From assembly GCA_024695565.1 (NCBI GenBank), contig JAILHX010000157.1, positions 1 to 64,000 on the forward strand: 64,000 nucleotides of DNA, written 5' to 3'. This DNA is from Saccharofermentans sp. (GTDB taxonomy: Bacteria; Bacillota_A; Clostridia; Saccharofermentanales; Saccharofermentanaceae). How positions within the stretch are numbered: the stretch's first letter is position 1; the number at the start of each line of letters is the position of its first letter. This document shows, piece after piece, positions 9,478 to 17,246 of this stretch. The position numbers and the translations under genes were made by a program. The notes under the pieces are model-generated. The model ran no database searches, was not told the origin of the DNA, and saw nothing but the letters and a program-made list of their open reading frames with translations.

Positions 9478-11269
9478 CCGGAACCTCGGCCTTTGTCAGA
9501 GTGAATGTGAAGGTGGAACCTTCCTCATACTTGCTGTTGACCGTAATGGTCTCGCCCATGTAAGTTAAGAGCTCCTTGGCGATAGAGAGACCTAAGCCTG
9601 AACCCTTCTTACCGCGCGCACGGTCAGCCTTAAAGAACCTGTCGAAGATATGGCCGATATCGTATTCATGGATACCGAGACCCGTGTCGGCAACTGAGAT
9701 GTAAACCTTCTTCTCAGCTTCTATATAGTCTGTTGAGATAGTTATGGACTTGCCAGAAGGCGTATATTTCTTGGCATTGTCCAGAAGGATGACCATGATC
9801 TGCTCAACACGGTCAGGGTTACCGACAACAGTAGGGAGCTCTCCGTAATTGTTCTGAACGGAGAAATTGATTCCGGCTTCCTTCATGACGGGCTTAAACC
9901 TGATCTCAATGTTGGAGATAAGGGTATTAAGATTGAAGGGGAAGGTCTTGAACGCGAGCGTTCTGGACTGGAGTTTGGAGAGCTCTAACATGTCGTCGAT
10001 AAGACGGGAGAGTCTCATTGTCTCGTTCAGAATGATCTGATAGTAACGCTGGCGGTCTTCCTCTTTCTTAACCATGCCGTCAGACAGAGGCTCAATGAGA
10101 CCTCTTAATGTCTGGAGAGGAGTTCTGAGCTCGTGAGAGATATTGGCGACGTAATCCTGACGGAAACGCTCGTTCTTCTGTTCCTCGAAGATATCACGGA
10201 AGAATCCCGTTGCGCCGATGATCACGGTGTTGTCGCTTGAATCGTACTTAGGAATGATCGTGCACTGGTAAGCATAGTCACGGTTATCGATCCTTCTGGT
10301 CTTTGTCTCGCCTGTGGAGATGCATTCTTCAAAATCCTTCCATACGTCATCGAAAGGAATGAGCTGGAGTCTTTCCGTGAACATGTTGTTCTTCTCGGCA
10401 CGGTCGAAAAGATTGTGGATAGCCTTGTTGGTGGTAACCGGAACGGAATCCTTATCAACAACGACGATACCGTCTGAGATGACGTCGAAGATATCCTGCA
10501 GCTGGTTACGCTCTGTCGTAAGGTCGCTGATGGACTTCGAGAGCCTGTCTGCCAGGAAGTTGAATGACTGACCGAGCTCACCGATCTCACCCTTATGCGA
10601 TTCATCGGCTCTGGCGTTGAAATTTCCTTTACCGTATTCCATCGCGATCTCGTTGATCTCCTGAAGAGGGAGTACCATCCGGCTTACGAACGCATAGGCA
10701 GGTACAAGCATTAATGCTGCTGCCATGAGGGTCGAGAGAAGCAGGATGTTGAGGTATTTGACAACGAGGTCGTTATATCCGTTGAGATAGGCGATCGAAT
10801 ACAGGGTATATGGTTCACCGTCGATAGTAAGAGGCATGCTTGTTACGAGGATCATCTGGTCTATGCTCAGGTAATCTTTGATAGCCCACTTTAAACCGTT
10901 GTAATCTTCGTATGAGAGACTTCCGAGGCTCGTAAGGATATCCTGTGTATCCTTGACGCTGAGACTTCTGTGTTCGATGCTCGTACTGTCAATGATGTAG
11001 CCGTTTGAATTGACCAGATAGTAATCGTGTCCTGAAGCATAACTCGAATCAAAGAAGAACAGCCTTAAGTCCACGCTCTCAAAATACTCGGGATGAGAAT
11101 TCAGGATGTGCATGTACTGCTCATCCTGTCTTAATGAGTTCTCTACTTCAATCGTATTTGTCGCTGTTTTGCCTGCAACGATAAATGCAATGGTCGCCAA
11201 AAGAGCCGAAGCCAGGAGTGAGACTACGACAAGCGTCATTGTTCGCTTCAGGAGCGTACTTTGGAACAT
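9464..11269 (-). CDS. Membrane sensor histidine kinase (PhoR/WalK type)
   Basis: 601 residues. Layout: TM1 at about 12-34, an extracytoplasmic sensor of about 150 residues, TM2 at about 186-212, HAMP (about 213-265), PAS (about 270-370), HisKA with the phospho-acceptor His near 379 in NISHELRTPL, then HATPase_c. The N box is LDNAKKYTPSG, G1 is DTGLGI, the F box is FDRFFKADRA, and G2 is GSGLGLSIAKE. It would sense an envelope signal and phosphorylate the response regulator encoded immediately upstream; the two genes abut with no gap (TAA then ATG). The three lipoprotein genes transcribed divergently are natural candidates for targets or partners; that link is inference. Confidence 0.95.
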   Translation of the reverse strand: MFQSTLLKRTMTLVVVSLLASALLATIAFIVAGKTATNTIEVENSLRQDEQYMHILNSHPEYFESVDLRLFFFDSSYASGHDYYLVNSNGYIIDSTSIEHRSLSVKDTQDILTSLGSLSYEDYNGLKWAIKDYLSIDQMILVTSMPLTIDGEPYTLYSIAYLNGYNDLVVKYLNILLLSTLMAAALMLVPAYAFVSRMVLPLQEINEIAMEYGKGNFNARADESHKGEIGELGQSFNFLADRLSKSISDLTTERNQLQDIFDVISDGIVVVDKDSVPVTTNKAIHNLFDRAEKNNMFTERLQLIPFDDVWKDFEECISTGETKTRRIDNRDYAYQCTIIPKYDSSDNTVIIGATGFFRDIFEEQKNERFRQDYVANISHELRTPLQTLRGLIEPLSDGMVKKEEDRQRYYQIILNETMRLSRLIDDMLELSKLQSRTLAFKTFPFNLNTLISNIEIRFKPVMKEAGINFSVQNNYGELPTVVGNPDRVEQIMVILLDNAKKYTPSGKSITISTDYIEAEKKVYISVADTGLGIHEYDIGHIFDRFFKADRARGKKGSGLGLSIAKELLTYMGETITVNSKYEEGSTFTFTLTKAEVPDVWD

Positions 11270-11956
11270 TTACGAGACCTCGAATTTGTAACCGATACCG
11301 TAGATGGTCTGAATAGACCAGGGAGCATTATCGTAAGCGATCTTCTGTCTGATCCTCTTGATGTGAGTGTCTACAGTTCTGGAATCACCATTAAAATCAA
11401 CGCCCCAGACTGATTCCAATATCTGTTCGCGTCCGAAAACCTGAGCCGGATGTGAAGCGAGAAGATAAAGGATCTCAACTTCCTTGGGAGTGCAGGGAAC
11501 ATTTTCACCGTTTGATTTAACTGAATAGTTGTTGAGATTGATCTCAAGTCCTTCAAACGTGAGGACAGAAGACTGCTTGGGAGTATCACCGAAGCGGCGG
11601 AGAACGGCCTTGACTCTGGCGATAACTTCACGGGGAGAGAAGGGCTTAACGATATAGTCGTCAGCGCCAAGTTCGAGACCTACGATCTTGTCTATCTCTT
11701 CGCCCTTGGCAGTGAGCATGATGATCGGGGTAGCCATGGTCTTTCTGATCTCACGGCATACATCGAGACCACTCATCTCGGGCATCATGACGTCAAGAAG
11801 GATAAGGTCCGGCTTGGAAGCCAGAGCCATCTCAAGTGATTCTTTACCGTCATAAGCGTCAGAGTGAGTAAAATTGTCGTTATCAAGATATAAGCTTAAT
11901 GATTCATGTACGACCGGATCATCATCGCAGATAAGAATATTAGGTGCTGCCGCCAT
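11270..11956 (-). CDS. OmpR/PhoB-family response regulator
   Basis: 228 residues from the chosen ATG at 11956. That start has GGGGG eight bases upstream and begins MAAAPNILICDDDP; a longer open frame reaching 12031 lacks an RBS and reads into the promoter. The receiver domain shows the acidic pair D11-D12, the phospho-acceptor D55 in LLDVMMPEMSG, and the conserved Lys in TAKGEE. The C-terminal winged helix has SRTVDTHIKRIRQKI, the OmpR recognition-helix region, and ends IQTIYGIGYKFEVS. It is first in the operon with the histidine kinase and the pseudouridine synthase. Confidence 0.95.
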   Translation of the reverse strand: MAAAPNILICDDDPVVHESLSLYLDNDNFTHSDAYDGKESLEMALASKPDLILLDVMMPEMSGLDVCREIRKTMATPIIMLTAKGEEIDKIVGLELGADDYIVKPFSPREVIARVKAVLRRFGDTPKQSSVLTFEGLEINLNNYSVKSNGENVPCTPKEVEILYLLASHPAQVFGREQILESVWGVDFNGDSRTVDTHIKRIRQKIAYDNAPWSIQTIYGIGYKFEVS

Positions 11957-11984
11957 TGCCTTTACCCCCGGATATATATTGAAT

Positions 11985-12014
11985 ATTATATTATTTTTTA
12001 TTGAAAATTGGCAA
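11985..12014 (-). promoter_or_regulatory. Promoter of the two-component operon
   Basis: Read on the minus strand: TTGCCA (12014-12009), an 18-base spacer, then TATAAT (11990-11985). This places the start site about 20-25 bases before the response-regulator ATG. It faces away from the lipoprotein promoter at 12050-12078. Confidence 0.6.
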
Positions 12015-12042
12015 TCAATTATCGAAATCAAAATAAATTATC

Positions 12043-12078
12043 AATTTTGTTGTCTTTTTACAAAATTAAAGATAGAAT
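12043..12078 (+). promoter_or_regulatory. Promoter of the first lipoprotein gene with overlapping inverted repeat
   Basis: TTGTCT (12050-12055), a 17-base spacer, then TAGAAT (12073-12078), followed 33 bases later by the ATG. An 8-base inverted repeat, AATTTTGT (12043-12050) and ACAAAATT (12060-12067), overlaps the -35 and spacer and could be a regulator's site. The neighbouring response regulator is the obvious candidate, by inference. Confidence 0.55.
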
Positions 12079-12110
12079 TAGATAATTCAAAAAATAAGGG
12101 GGATGCTTTA

Positions 12111-13475
12111 ATGAGAATTCAATCATTGAAGAAACTTGCGTCTGTAGCTATGGCCGGTGCTCTCATTCTCAGCACGACCGGATGCTTGGATTTTGGCCGC
12201 AGCAAGCAGGAAGTATTGGACTTAGCTGATACTATTGCTTCTGATATGGCTTCTGCTAATGCTTCTGCACTTATCAAGAATTCTACTCTTGATAAAAAGG
12301 ACAAGAATGCTGAGGCTTTGACAGAACTTCTCGGCGGCGACATCTATGATGATGACCAGAAGGCTTTCTTTAAGGCTGTTGAAGGCACCATCGAGTATGA
12401 AGTTGATGAGGAATCTGTTGAGGTTAACAAGGACGAGGCTTCTGTTGACGTAGTATTCACGATCGTTGACTATGCTAAGGTCCTTGAAGATGAGTTCACC
12501 AGCATCGACGAGCTTACGGCTGCTATCAAGAAGGGTGATACTAAGGAGATCACGATTACTCTCCAGTTCGCTAAGGTAGACAAAGAGTGGCTCGCTGACA
12601 ACGTAGGCGACAAGAAGTTCAACAAACTCTACGAGTACAGATCAGCTACTTTCGAGCTTGCTCTTACAGGTGACATGATCGCTGCTATGATCGACACCTC
12701 TACAAGTGACTTCTGGCTTACAAGCGGTGGTGTTTACTATGACACAACATTCATCGAATACGATCTCTACTTCAACAGCGAAGTATACGATTACTATGAT
12801 CGTGGAGAGTACATCTATTACGAAGTATGGGCTGACGGAACACTCCTTTATATCAGCTCTGACTACCGTTTAGGTGAATCAACACTCATCGAGTGCTATG
12901 TTGACCTTGATATGTGCTCTGACATGAACAAGGAAGAGGTTTTCGCTGAAGGTTACTACACAGTTGAGATCTACACACAGGATGGCGAGCTGATCTACTC
13001 TGCTTCTATCGATGTTGATAAGTCTGATCCGACACCTACACCTACTTCAGGCGTCGGTGGTGGTGATCTCTTCCCCGGTGAAGGCGATTACTTCCAGTTC
13101 TTTGATACTGACTTCAGAGACAAGTATGTTCTTTATGCTGAGTGGTTCGACTACAGCGGATACATGACAGACGATGCTGAATACTCTTCAGATGTTGATA
13201 TCATCGCGTTCTCACTCCAGGTTACATCTGACTGTGATGAGTATCTTGAGTACAGCTACTACTATTCTCCTTCAGCAGACGAATCTGATCTCAGTGCTGC
13301 TCTCGAGACTCCTGTATACACAAGCTCGATCTATCCGTCAACATATTCAAACGGCGATTTCTATGATTTCGACTACTATGTATATGGAGAAGCAGCACCC
13401 GGATACTACGTCATCGTCGTTAACTATGCAGATTCCGGCGATTCAGTCTTCTTAGGTCTCTGCGAAGTCAGGTAA
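12111..13475 (+). CDS. Lipoprotein, Tyr/Asp-rich, paralog of the next gene
   Basis: 454 residues from the ATG at 12111, chosen because AAGGGGGA lies about seven bases upstream and the protein then begins with a proper signal peptide. The open frame extends back to 11874 but that part is promoter. The lipobox is LSTTGC. After it come an alpha-helical N-terminal domain of about 150 residues (KQEVLDLADTIASDMASANA...), a Tyr/Asp-rich beta domain, a short linker DPTPTPTSGVGGG, and a second beta domain ending GYYVIVVNYADSG. The order of domains and several motifs recur in the gene at 13574. It should sit on the outer membrane face. No known function; possibly a cell-surface sensor or binding protein. 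Confidence 0.85.
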   Translation: MRIQSLKKLASVAMAGALILSTTGCLDFGRSKQEVLDLADTIASDMASANASALIKNSTLDKKDKNAEALTELLGGDIYDDDQKAFFKAVEGTIEYEVDEESVEVNKDEASVDVVFTIVDYAKVLEDEFTSIDELTAAIKKGDTKEITITLQFAKVDKEWLADNVGDKKFNKLYEYRSATFELALTGDMIAAMIDTSTSDFWLTSGGVYYDTTFIEYDLYFNSEVYDYYDRGEYIYYEVWADGTLLYISSDYRLGESTLIECYVDLDMCSDMNKEEVFAEGYYTVEIYTQDGELIYSASIDVDKSDPTPTPTSGVGGGDLFPGEGDYFQFFDTDFRDKYVLYAEWFDYSGYMTDDAEYSSDVDIIAFSLQVTSDCDEYLEYSYYYSPSADESDLSAALETPVYTSSIYPSTYSNGDFYDFDYYVYGEAAPGYYVIVVNYADSGDSVFLGLCEVR

Positions 13476-13502
13476 TTTTGCCTAAATTGAATTGATCAAT
13501 TC

Positions 13503-13511
13503 TGATATAAT
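13503..13511 (+). promoter_or_regulatory. Extended -10 box before the second lipoprotein gene
   Basis: TGATATAAT (TG-a-TATAAT) lies 63 bases before the ATG at 13574, without a clear -35. The same CTGATATAAT word precedes the third lipoprotein gene (14942-14951). A hairpin (13526-13550) would then fall in the leader of the transcript. Confidence 0.45.
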
Positions 13512-13525
13512 GATTCGGAATAAAG

Positions 13526-13550
13526 GTGGCGCCTTCGAAAGAGGCGCCAC
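13526..13550 (+). terminator. Strong GC hairpin between lipoprotein genes
   Basis: A perfect 9-base stem, GTGGCGCCT (13526-13534) and AGGCGCCAC (13542-13550), with a 7-base loop. Only TTAACTGTT follows, so the U-run is poor. It may be a weak or leaky terminator of the first lipoprotein transcript, or a leader hairpin of the second. Confidence 0.55.
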
Positions 13551-13573
13551 TTAACTGTTAGGAAATGTTTTTG

Positions 13574-14935
13574 ATGAGGATTAATAGGAAATCGATCGTA
13601 TCTTTGCTTCTTGCAGCAGTAATGCTCCTGTCTTTATGTGCCTGCAATTCAAAGAACAGAAATGAGGAAGCCGCTCTGTTTGCAAATTCTTTTTGTGATG
13701 CGGTTAAGTCAGGTGATATCGCAAAGATAGAGACCTTTATTACAGATCCCGCTGATCTTGAAGAGATTAAAAAGCTCCTTGAGCCTGAAGATCTTAACAG
13801 CGAGCAGGAAGCATATTTTGATGCGGTAAGCTCCACGTTGGATTACAGCTTCTCTGAAGTAAATTATGATAAGGAACTCAAATCCTGCTTCGTAAGCTAC
13901 GTCTGGACATTGGGAAGTTATTATTCAGATGCTGCGAACAGTGCAGACAACCTTAATGATTTTAAGAATGCCTTGGCTTCATCTGATAAGATCCAGATCC
14001 CTGTTGTTATTGAAGTTGATGTCAGCAGCGAAGAGATGAAGATCCTGAACGGTAAGTTCCTTGTTCAGGCTTTATATGCTTTCGAAGACGCTGAGAACGA
14101 CGTCATGCCGGGTCTTCTTTCAGATTTTTACACTGACGGTGACTGGGTATTGGCGCCGAACGGTACTTATTCAAATACCAAGGAGATCGGTGTCAGGATC
14201 AATTTTGACAAGGAACTGTTTAACTACAGATTCGTTCCTGGTTATATGTATACCATTGCTTACGGCAGTGAAGTCATCTATGTATCTGACATCCTTAAGC
14301 TCGAAGAAGACAGCGTGAGGATGGATCTGACGGCTGAGATCGCAGGAAGTGACTATCTGAATGACTACGGTTATCTTATAGACGGTTCATATACGATCAT
14401 TGTTTTCGATGAGCACTCGAAAGAAATCGCAACATTCACTTGTGATATCGAGAATGAAGAGATCGAGAAGGATGAGATCGAATTCGAAGATCACAAGAAA
14501 GATTACTATCTGTCGAATCTCGTTTATGAATTCAAAGACAGTGACCTGATGGGCGATTCTTATGTCTATATGACAGGCTGGTGGGACTATGACGGAACAT
14601 CGGTAGGCAAGAGCGCATTTGCTTCAAATACAGTTACTCTTGGATTCTCTCTTGCTGTCAGCAGCGATAATGAGACCGAACTCTACTATGAATATTACTA
14701 TTCCGAAGAGTCTGATTTTGAAGGAATAACTGAAGACGGTCCGGTGTTTGCTTCGTCCTGCAAGCCTACTGTTTATCAGGATCAGGCCTGTTATGATCTG
14801 GACTATACGCCGTCTGAAGCATTTGAACCCGGATTCTACGGACTTGTCGTTTACAGTGATGCAGCCAAGTCTCACATAGTGCTCGTCGCTTCATGTATCG
14901 TGGTTGAAGAGACAAGTGATGATGTTATAGACTGA
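13574..14935 (+). CDS. Lipoprotein, paralog of the preceding gene
   Basis: 453 residues from the ATG at 13574 (MRINRKSIVSLLL); AGGAA lies nine bases upstream. An ATG three codons earlier (13565) is possible but lies on top of the RBS. The lipobox is LCAC. As in the preceding gene, an N-terminal helical domain is followed by a first beta domain and a second Tyr-rich beta domain. Matching phrases are LNSEQEAYFDAVSSTLDYSF against the first protein's DDQKAFFKAVEGTIEYEV, and YYEYYYSEESDFEG against YSYYYSPSADESDL. The two arose by duplication and have diverged widely. Function unknown; exported and lipid-anchored. Confidence 0.85.
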   Translation: MRINRKSIVSLLLAAVMLLSLCACNSKNRNEEAALFANSFCDAVKSGDIAKIETFITDPADLEEIKKLLEPEDLNSEQEAYFDAVSSTLDYSFSEVNYDKELKSCFVSYVWTLGSYYSDAANSADNLNDFKNALASSDKIQIPVVIEVDVSSEEMKILNGKFLVQALYAFEDAENDVMPGLLSDFYTDGDWVLAPNGTYSNTKEIGVRINFDKELFNYRFVPGYMYTIAYGSEVIYVSDILKLEEDSVRMDLTAEIAGSDYLNDYGYLIDGSYTIIVFDEHSKEIATFTCDIENEEIEKDEIEFEDHKKDYYLSNLVYEFKDSDLMGDSYVYMTGWWDYDGTSVGKSAFASNTVTLGFSLAVSSDNETELYYEYYYSEESDFEGITEDGPVFASSCKPTVYQDQACYDLDYTPSEAFEPGFYGLVVYSDAAKSHIVLVASCIVVEETSDDVID

Positions 14936-14942
14936 TAAAGCC

Positions 14943-14951
14943 TGATATAAT
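14943..14951 (+). promoter_or_regulatory. Extended -10 box before the third lipoprotein gene
   Basis: TGATATAAT lies 28 bases before the ATG at 14980, in the same CTGATATAAT context as the box at 13503. No convincing -35. It suggests the lipoprotein genes can be transcribed separately. Confidence 0.4.
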
Positions 14952-14979
14952 CTATTGGAATCGGACATTAAGAGGTTTT

Positions 14980-15603
14980 ATGGCAAAGCGGAGACTTTAT
15001 GACAGTTTGATCCTTCTTCTGACAGTTATCATGTCGCTGTCGGTTGTTGCCGGCGTGTCTTCCTGTTCCATGATCGAGGATATCTTAGAACTTGAGATGG
15101 ATGATTATGACGACGATGACGATGATCATCATTCCGGCAGGGTTACCAATGAAGAGCACTCCAAGCCAAAGTGGGATAACGTAACGATTCCGACAGAGAC
15201 ATATCAGACCGTAGAACCTACCGGAACATATACTTCTCCGACTTATGAGACTTATGATCTCAGTGCGGATTATCTTTCTAATATCTGCGTTTATTCCGTC
15301 TGGTACGATGCCGTTGACGATAACCCGCTGGATTCAAATTATGTGGATTCGGAAGATGCTTTTGCTTTAAAAGGAGTTTTCTATTTCAGCTCTCCTCTTT
15401 ATGCAACTTTTGAAGCAAGGCTTTATAAGGACGGCGAACTTTTACTTACAAGGGAAGTTACACTTGTCAATGAAGTAACGGCAGAGTGTGATTTCAGTGC
15501 CGGACTTGAAGGACTCGGTACTTTTGAATCTGGATCTTACATGATCGAGCTTATGTATGAAGGTGAGTCCATCTCTATCACTGATTCGCTTGAGGTCGGA
15601 TAA
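14980..15603 (+). CDS. Third, shorter lipoprotein with a poly-Asp stretch
   Basis: 207 residues. The signal peptide ends at a Ser/Cys lipobox (VSSCS, Cys at residue 29). The mature N-terminus is very acidic (MDDYDDDDDDHH), then comes a Thr/Pro-rich linker (VTIPTETYQTVEPTGTYTSP), and then one beta domain of about 110 residues (LSNICVYSVWYDAVDDNP ... ITDSLEVG). That last domain resembles the middle beta domain of the two larger neighbours (short phrases such as FESGSYMIELMYEGE), so it looks like a reduced member of the same family; this is inference from weak similarity. It ends two bases before the methyltransferase start. Confidence 0.8.
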   Translation: MAKRRLYDSLILLLTVIMSLSVVAGVSSCSMIEDILELEMDDYDDDDDDHHSGRVTNEEHSKPKWDNVTIPTETYQTVEPTGTYTSPTYETYDLSADYLSNICVYSVWYDAVDDNPLDSNYVDSEDAFALKGVFYFSSPLYATFEARLYKDGELLLTREVTLVNEVTAECDFSAGLEGLGTFESGSYMIELMYEGESISITDSLEVG

Positions 15604-15604
15604 G

Positions 15605-16504
15605 ATGTTCATATCAGGTAATTGGAAAGATTATGAACTGCTCTACTGCGGCGGCGGTGAGAAGTATGAGCGCTGGGGTGATGTAACCCTCAGAAGACCT
15701 GACCCGCAGGCTGTCTGGCCGGTCATCAAGGACGGCAAAGAGATCTCGATGGACAACTTGGAAAAGCCTTGCGGACTCTATAACAGAAGCAGTACAGGCG
15801 GCGGTTCATGGACTAAGCTCAGGAACTATCCGGCTACCTGGAAGATCAAGTACGATTCACTTGGCAAAGAGCTGACTTTCATTATCGAACCAACTTCGTT
15901 TAAGCATACATGTCTGTTCCCGGAGCAGGCTTCCAACTGGGATTTCTGCGGAGATCTCATCGAGAAGACAAAAGCTGCAGGGAAGAAAGAGATAAAGATC
16001 CTTAATCTCTTTGCATACACAGGCGCCCAGACATTGGCATGCAGTGCTCACGGTGCCGATGAAGTTGTCCATGTCGATGCTTCCAAGGGCATGATCGGCA
16101 GAGCGAAGGAGAATATAAAGGAATCCGGTCTTGAGGACCGTTATGTCAGGTTCATAGCTGACGACTGCAAGAAGTTCGTTGAGCGTGAGATCAGACGCGG
16201 ACGTAAATACGACGGTATCACGATGGATCCGCCTTCATACGGCAGGGGACCTTCAGGTGAGCTCTGGAAGCTTGAAGATTCTTTCTATGACCTGGTTAAG
16301 TTAAGTGCTAACCTCTTGTCTGACGATCCGCTGTTCTTTGTGGCTAGTTCTTATGCCACGGGCCTTACGGCTCAGGCATCAGGGCAGATCTTAAAGCTCG
16401 CAATTCCGGGCGGCACAGTTGATGCTCAGGAATTAATGCTTCCCGTTTCCAAGATGGATGTTATGCTTCCATGCGGTCAGACGGCAAGATGGACGGCAAA
16501 GTGA
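15605..16504 (+). CDS. Class I SAM-dependent methyltransferase, RlmI-like (probable RNA methyltransferase)
   Basis: 299 residues from the ATG at 15605, one base after the lipoprotein stop; an upstream in-frame start would overlap that gene. The SAM site is ILNLFAYTGAQTLACSAHGA, followed by the acidic residue in VHVDASKG, and motif IV is DPPSYGRGP. The overall pattern matches the SAM_Trans/Methyltrans_SAM family of RlmI-type rRNA methyltransferases. The position where m5C enzymes carry the catalytic Cys (SCS in RlmI) reads ASSYATG here, so a cytosine-C5 mechanism is not supported and the base modified is unknown. It overlaps the next pseudouridine synthase gene by 34 bases. Confidence 0.85.
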   Translation: MFISGNWKDYELLYCGGGEKYERWGDVTLRRPDPQAVWPVIKDGKEISMDNLEKPCGLYNRSSTGGGSWTKLRNYPATWKIKYDSLGKELTFIIEPTSFKHTCLFPEQASNWDFCGDLIEKTKAAGKKEIKILNLFAYTGAQTLACSAHGADEVVHVDASKGMIGRAKENIKESGLEDRYVRFIADDCKKFVEREIRRGRKYDGITMDPPSYGRGPSGELWKLEDSFYDLVKLSANLLSDDPLFFVASSYATGLTAQASGQILKLAIPGGTVDAQELMLPVSKMDVMLPCGQTARWTAK

Positions 16505-17181
16505 CAACGCTTCCAAGCGGCGTTCAGGTCCTTTATGAGGACAATCATATAATCGTGGCCATTAAGCCCGCGGGAGTTCTTTCCCAAAGTGATGGCAGCG
16601 ACAGTCCCGACATGCTTACGATACTCAAAGCTTATATCAAAGAGAAATACAGTAAACCCGGTGAAGTCTATCTGGGCCTTGTTCACAGGCTCGACAGACC
16701 CGTTTCCGGAGTGATGGTTTTCGCGCGCACGAGCAAAGCGGCATCAAGATTATCCGAACAGATCAGGATGAGAAGGGTGGAGAAACTCTACAGATGCGTT
16801 GCGGACGGTATTCTCGAAGGCTCCGGAAGGCTCGAAAACTATATCTCCAAAGATCAGGACAGTAATACTGTGACTGTGAGTGATACTGAGAAGCCGGGGT
16901 TCAAACTGTCTTATCTGGACTATAAGACTATTGCTTCAAAGGACGGGCTTACGCTTGTTGAAGTCAAGCTCGGAACGGGCAGGAGCCACCAGATCAGAGC
17001 CCAGATGGCTCACAGCGGACATGCCCTTATCGGCGACCGGAAATACGGAAAAAAGGACAATCTATGCAAAGATATTGCACTCGAAGCTTACAAATTGTCC
17101 TTCGAACACCCCGTAAAGCGCGAATTCATTACGTTTGAGGCTCCTGTGCCGGACAGTTACCCCTGGAGCCTGTTTGCTTGA
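16471..17181 (+). CDS. Pseudouridine synthase, RluA family
   Basis: 236 residues from the first ATG. A second ATG at 16489 or a GTG at 16501 are equally possible starts, and none has a good RBS. Conserved elements: VLYEDNHIIVAIKPAGVLSQ, the catalytic LVHRLDRPVSGVMVFART with the nucleophilic Asp, and LGTGRSHQIRAQMAHSG. There is no S4 domain, as in the short RluA/RluC-like forms of Firmicutes (YjbO/YhcT type). It would isomerise uridine in rRNA or tRNA. It shares an operon and a 34-base overlap with the methyltransferase, so an RNA-modification pair is likely. Confidence 0.9.
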   Translation: MRSDGKMDGKVTTLPSGVQVLYEDNHIIVAIKPAGVLSQSDGSDSPDMLTILKAYIKEKYSKPGEVYLGLVHRLDRPVSGVMVFARTSKAASRLSEQIRMRRVEKLYRCVADGILEGSGRLENYISKDQDSNTVTVSDTEKPGFKLSYLDYKTIASKDGLTLVEVKLGTGRSHQIRAQMAHSGHALIGDRKYGKKDNLCKDIALEAYKLSFEHPVKREFITFEAPVPDSYPWSLFA

Positions 17182-17207
17182 CTTTGAAGCCTCATAATAT
17201 ATATAAT
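17178..17207 (+). promoter_or_regulatory. Promoter of ileS
   Basis: TTGACT (17178-17183), an 18-base spacer, then TATAAT (17202-17207). The -35 overlaps the stop codon of the preceding gene. The -10 lies inside the left arm of the inverted repeat at 17198-17230. Confidence 0.7.
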
Positions 17208-17230
17208 TTTATCTTGCAAAATTATATATA
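17198..17230 (+). repeat. 13-base perfect inverted repeat over the ileS -10 and leader
   Basis: TATATATAATTTT (17198-17210) and AAAATTATATATA (17218-17230) are exact reverse complements around a 7-base centre. The right arm touches the RBS (AAAGGTG) of ileS. It could be an operator overlapping the promoter, or a weak RNA hairpin beside the RBS. No T-box features are present in this 65-base gap. Confidence 0.7.
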
Positions 17231-17246
17231 AAGGTGAAGCAGGTTT

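Noticed and set aside
11874..12110. 79-codon upstream extension of the first lipoprotein gene
   Set aside because: It covers the promoters and part of the response-regulator gene on the other strand, has no RBS, and would bury the signal peptide inside the protein.
13484..13500. GAATTGATCAATTC palindrome after the first lipoprotein gene, with TGATCAATT words also near 8720 and 40010
   Set aside because: The shared word is only nine bases, AT-rich, and the contexts differ; I cannot separate it from chance.
17182..17246. T-box leader for ileS
   Set aside because: The gap is 65 bases with no specifier stem or T-box sequence; the inverted repeat is the only structure. valS also has no room for one (21-base gap).
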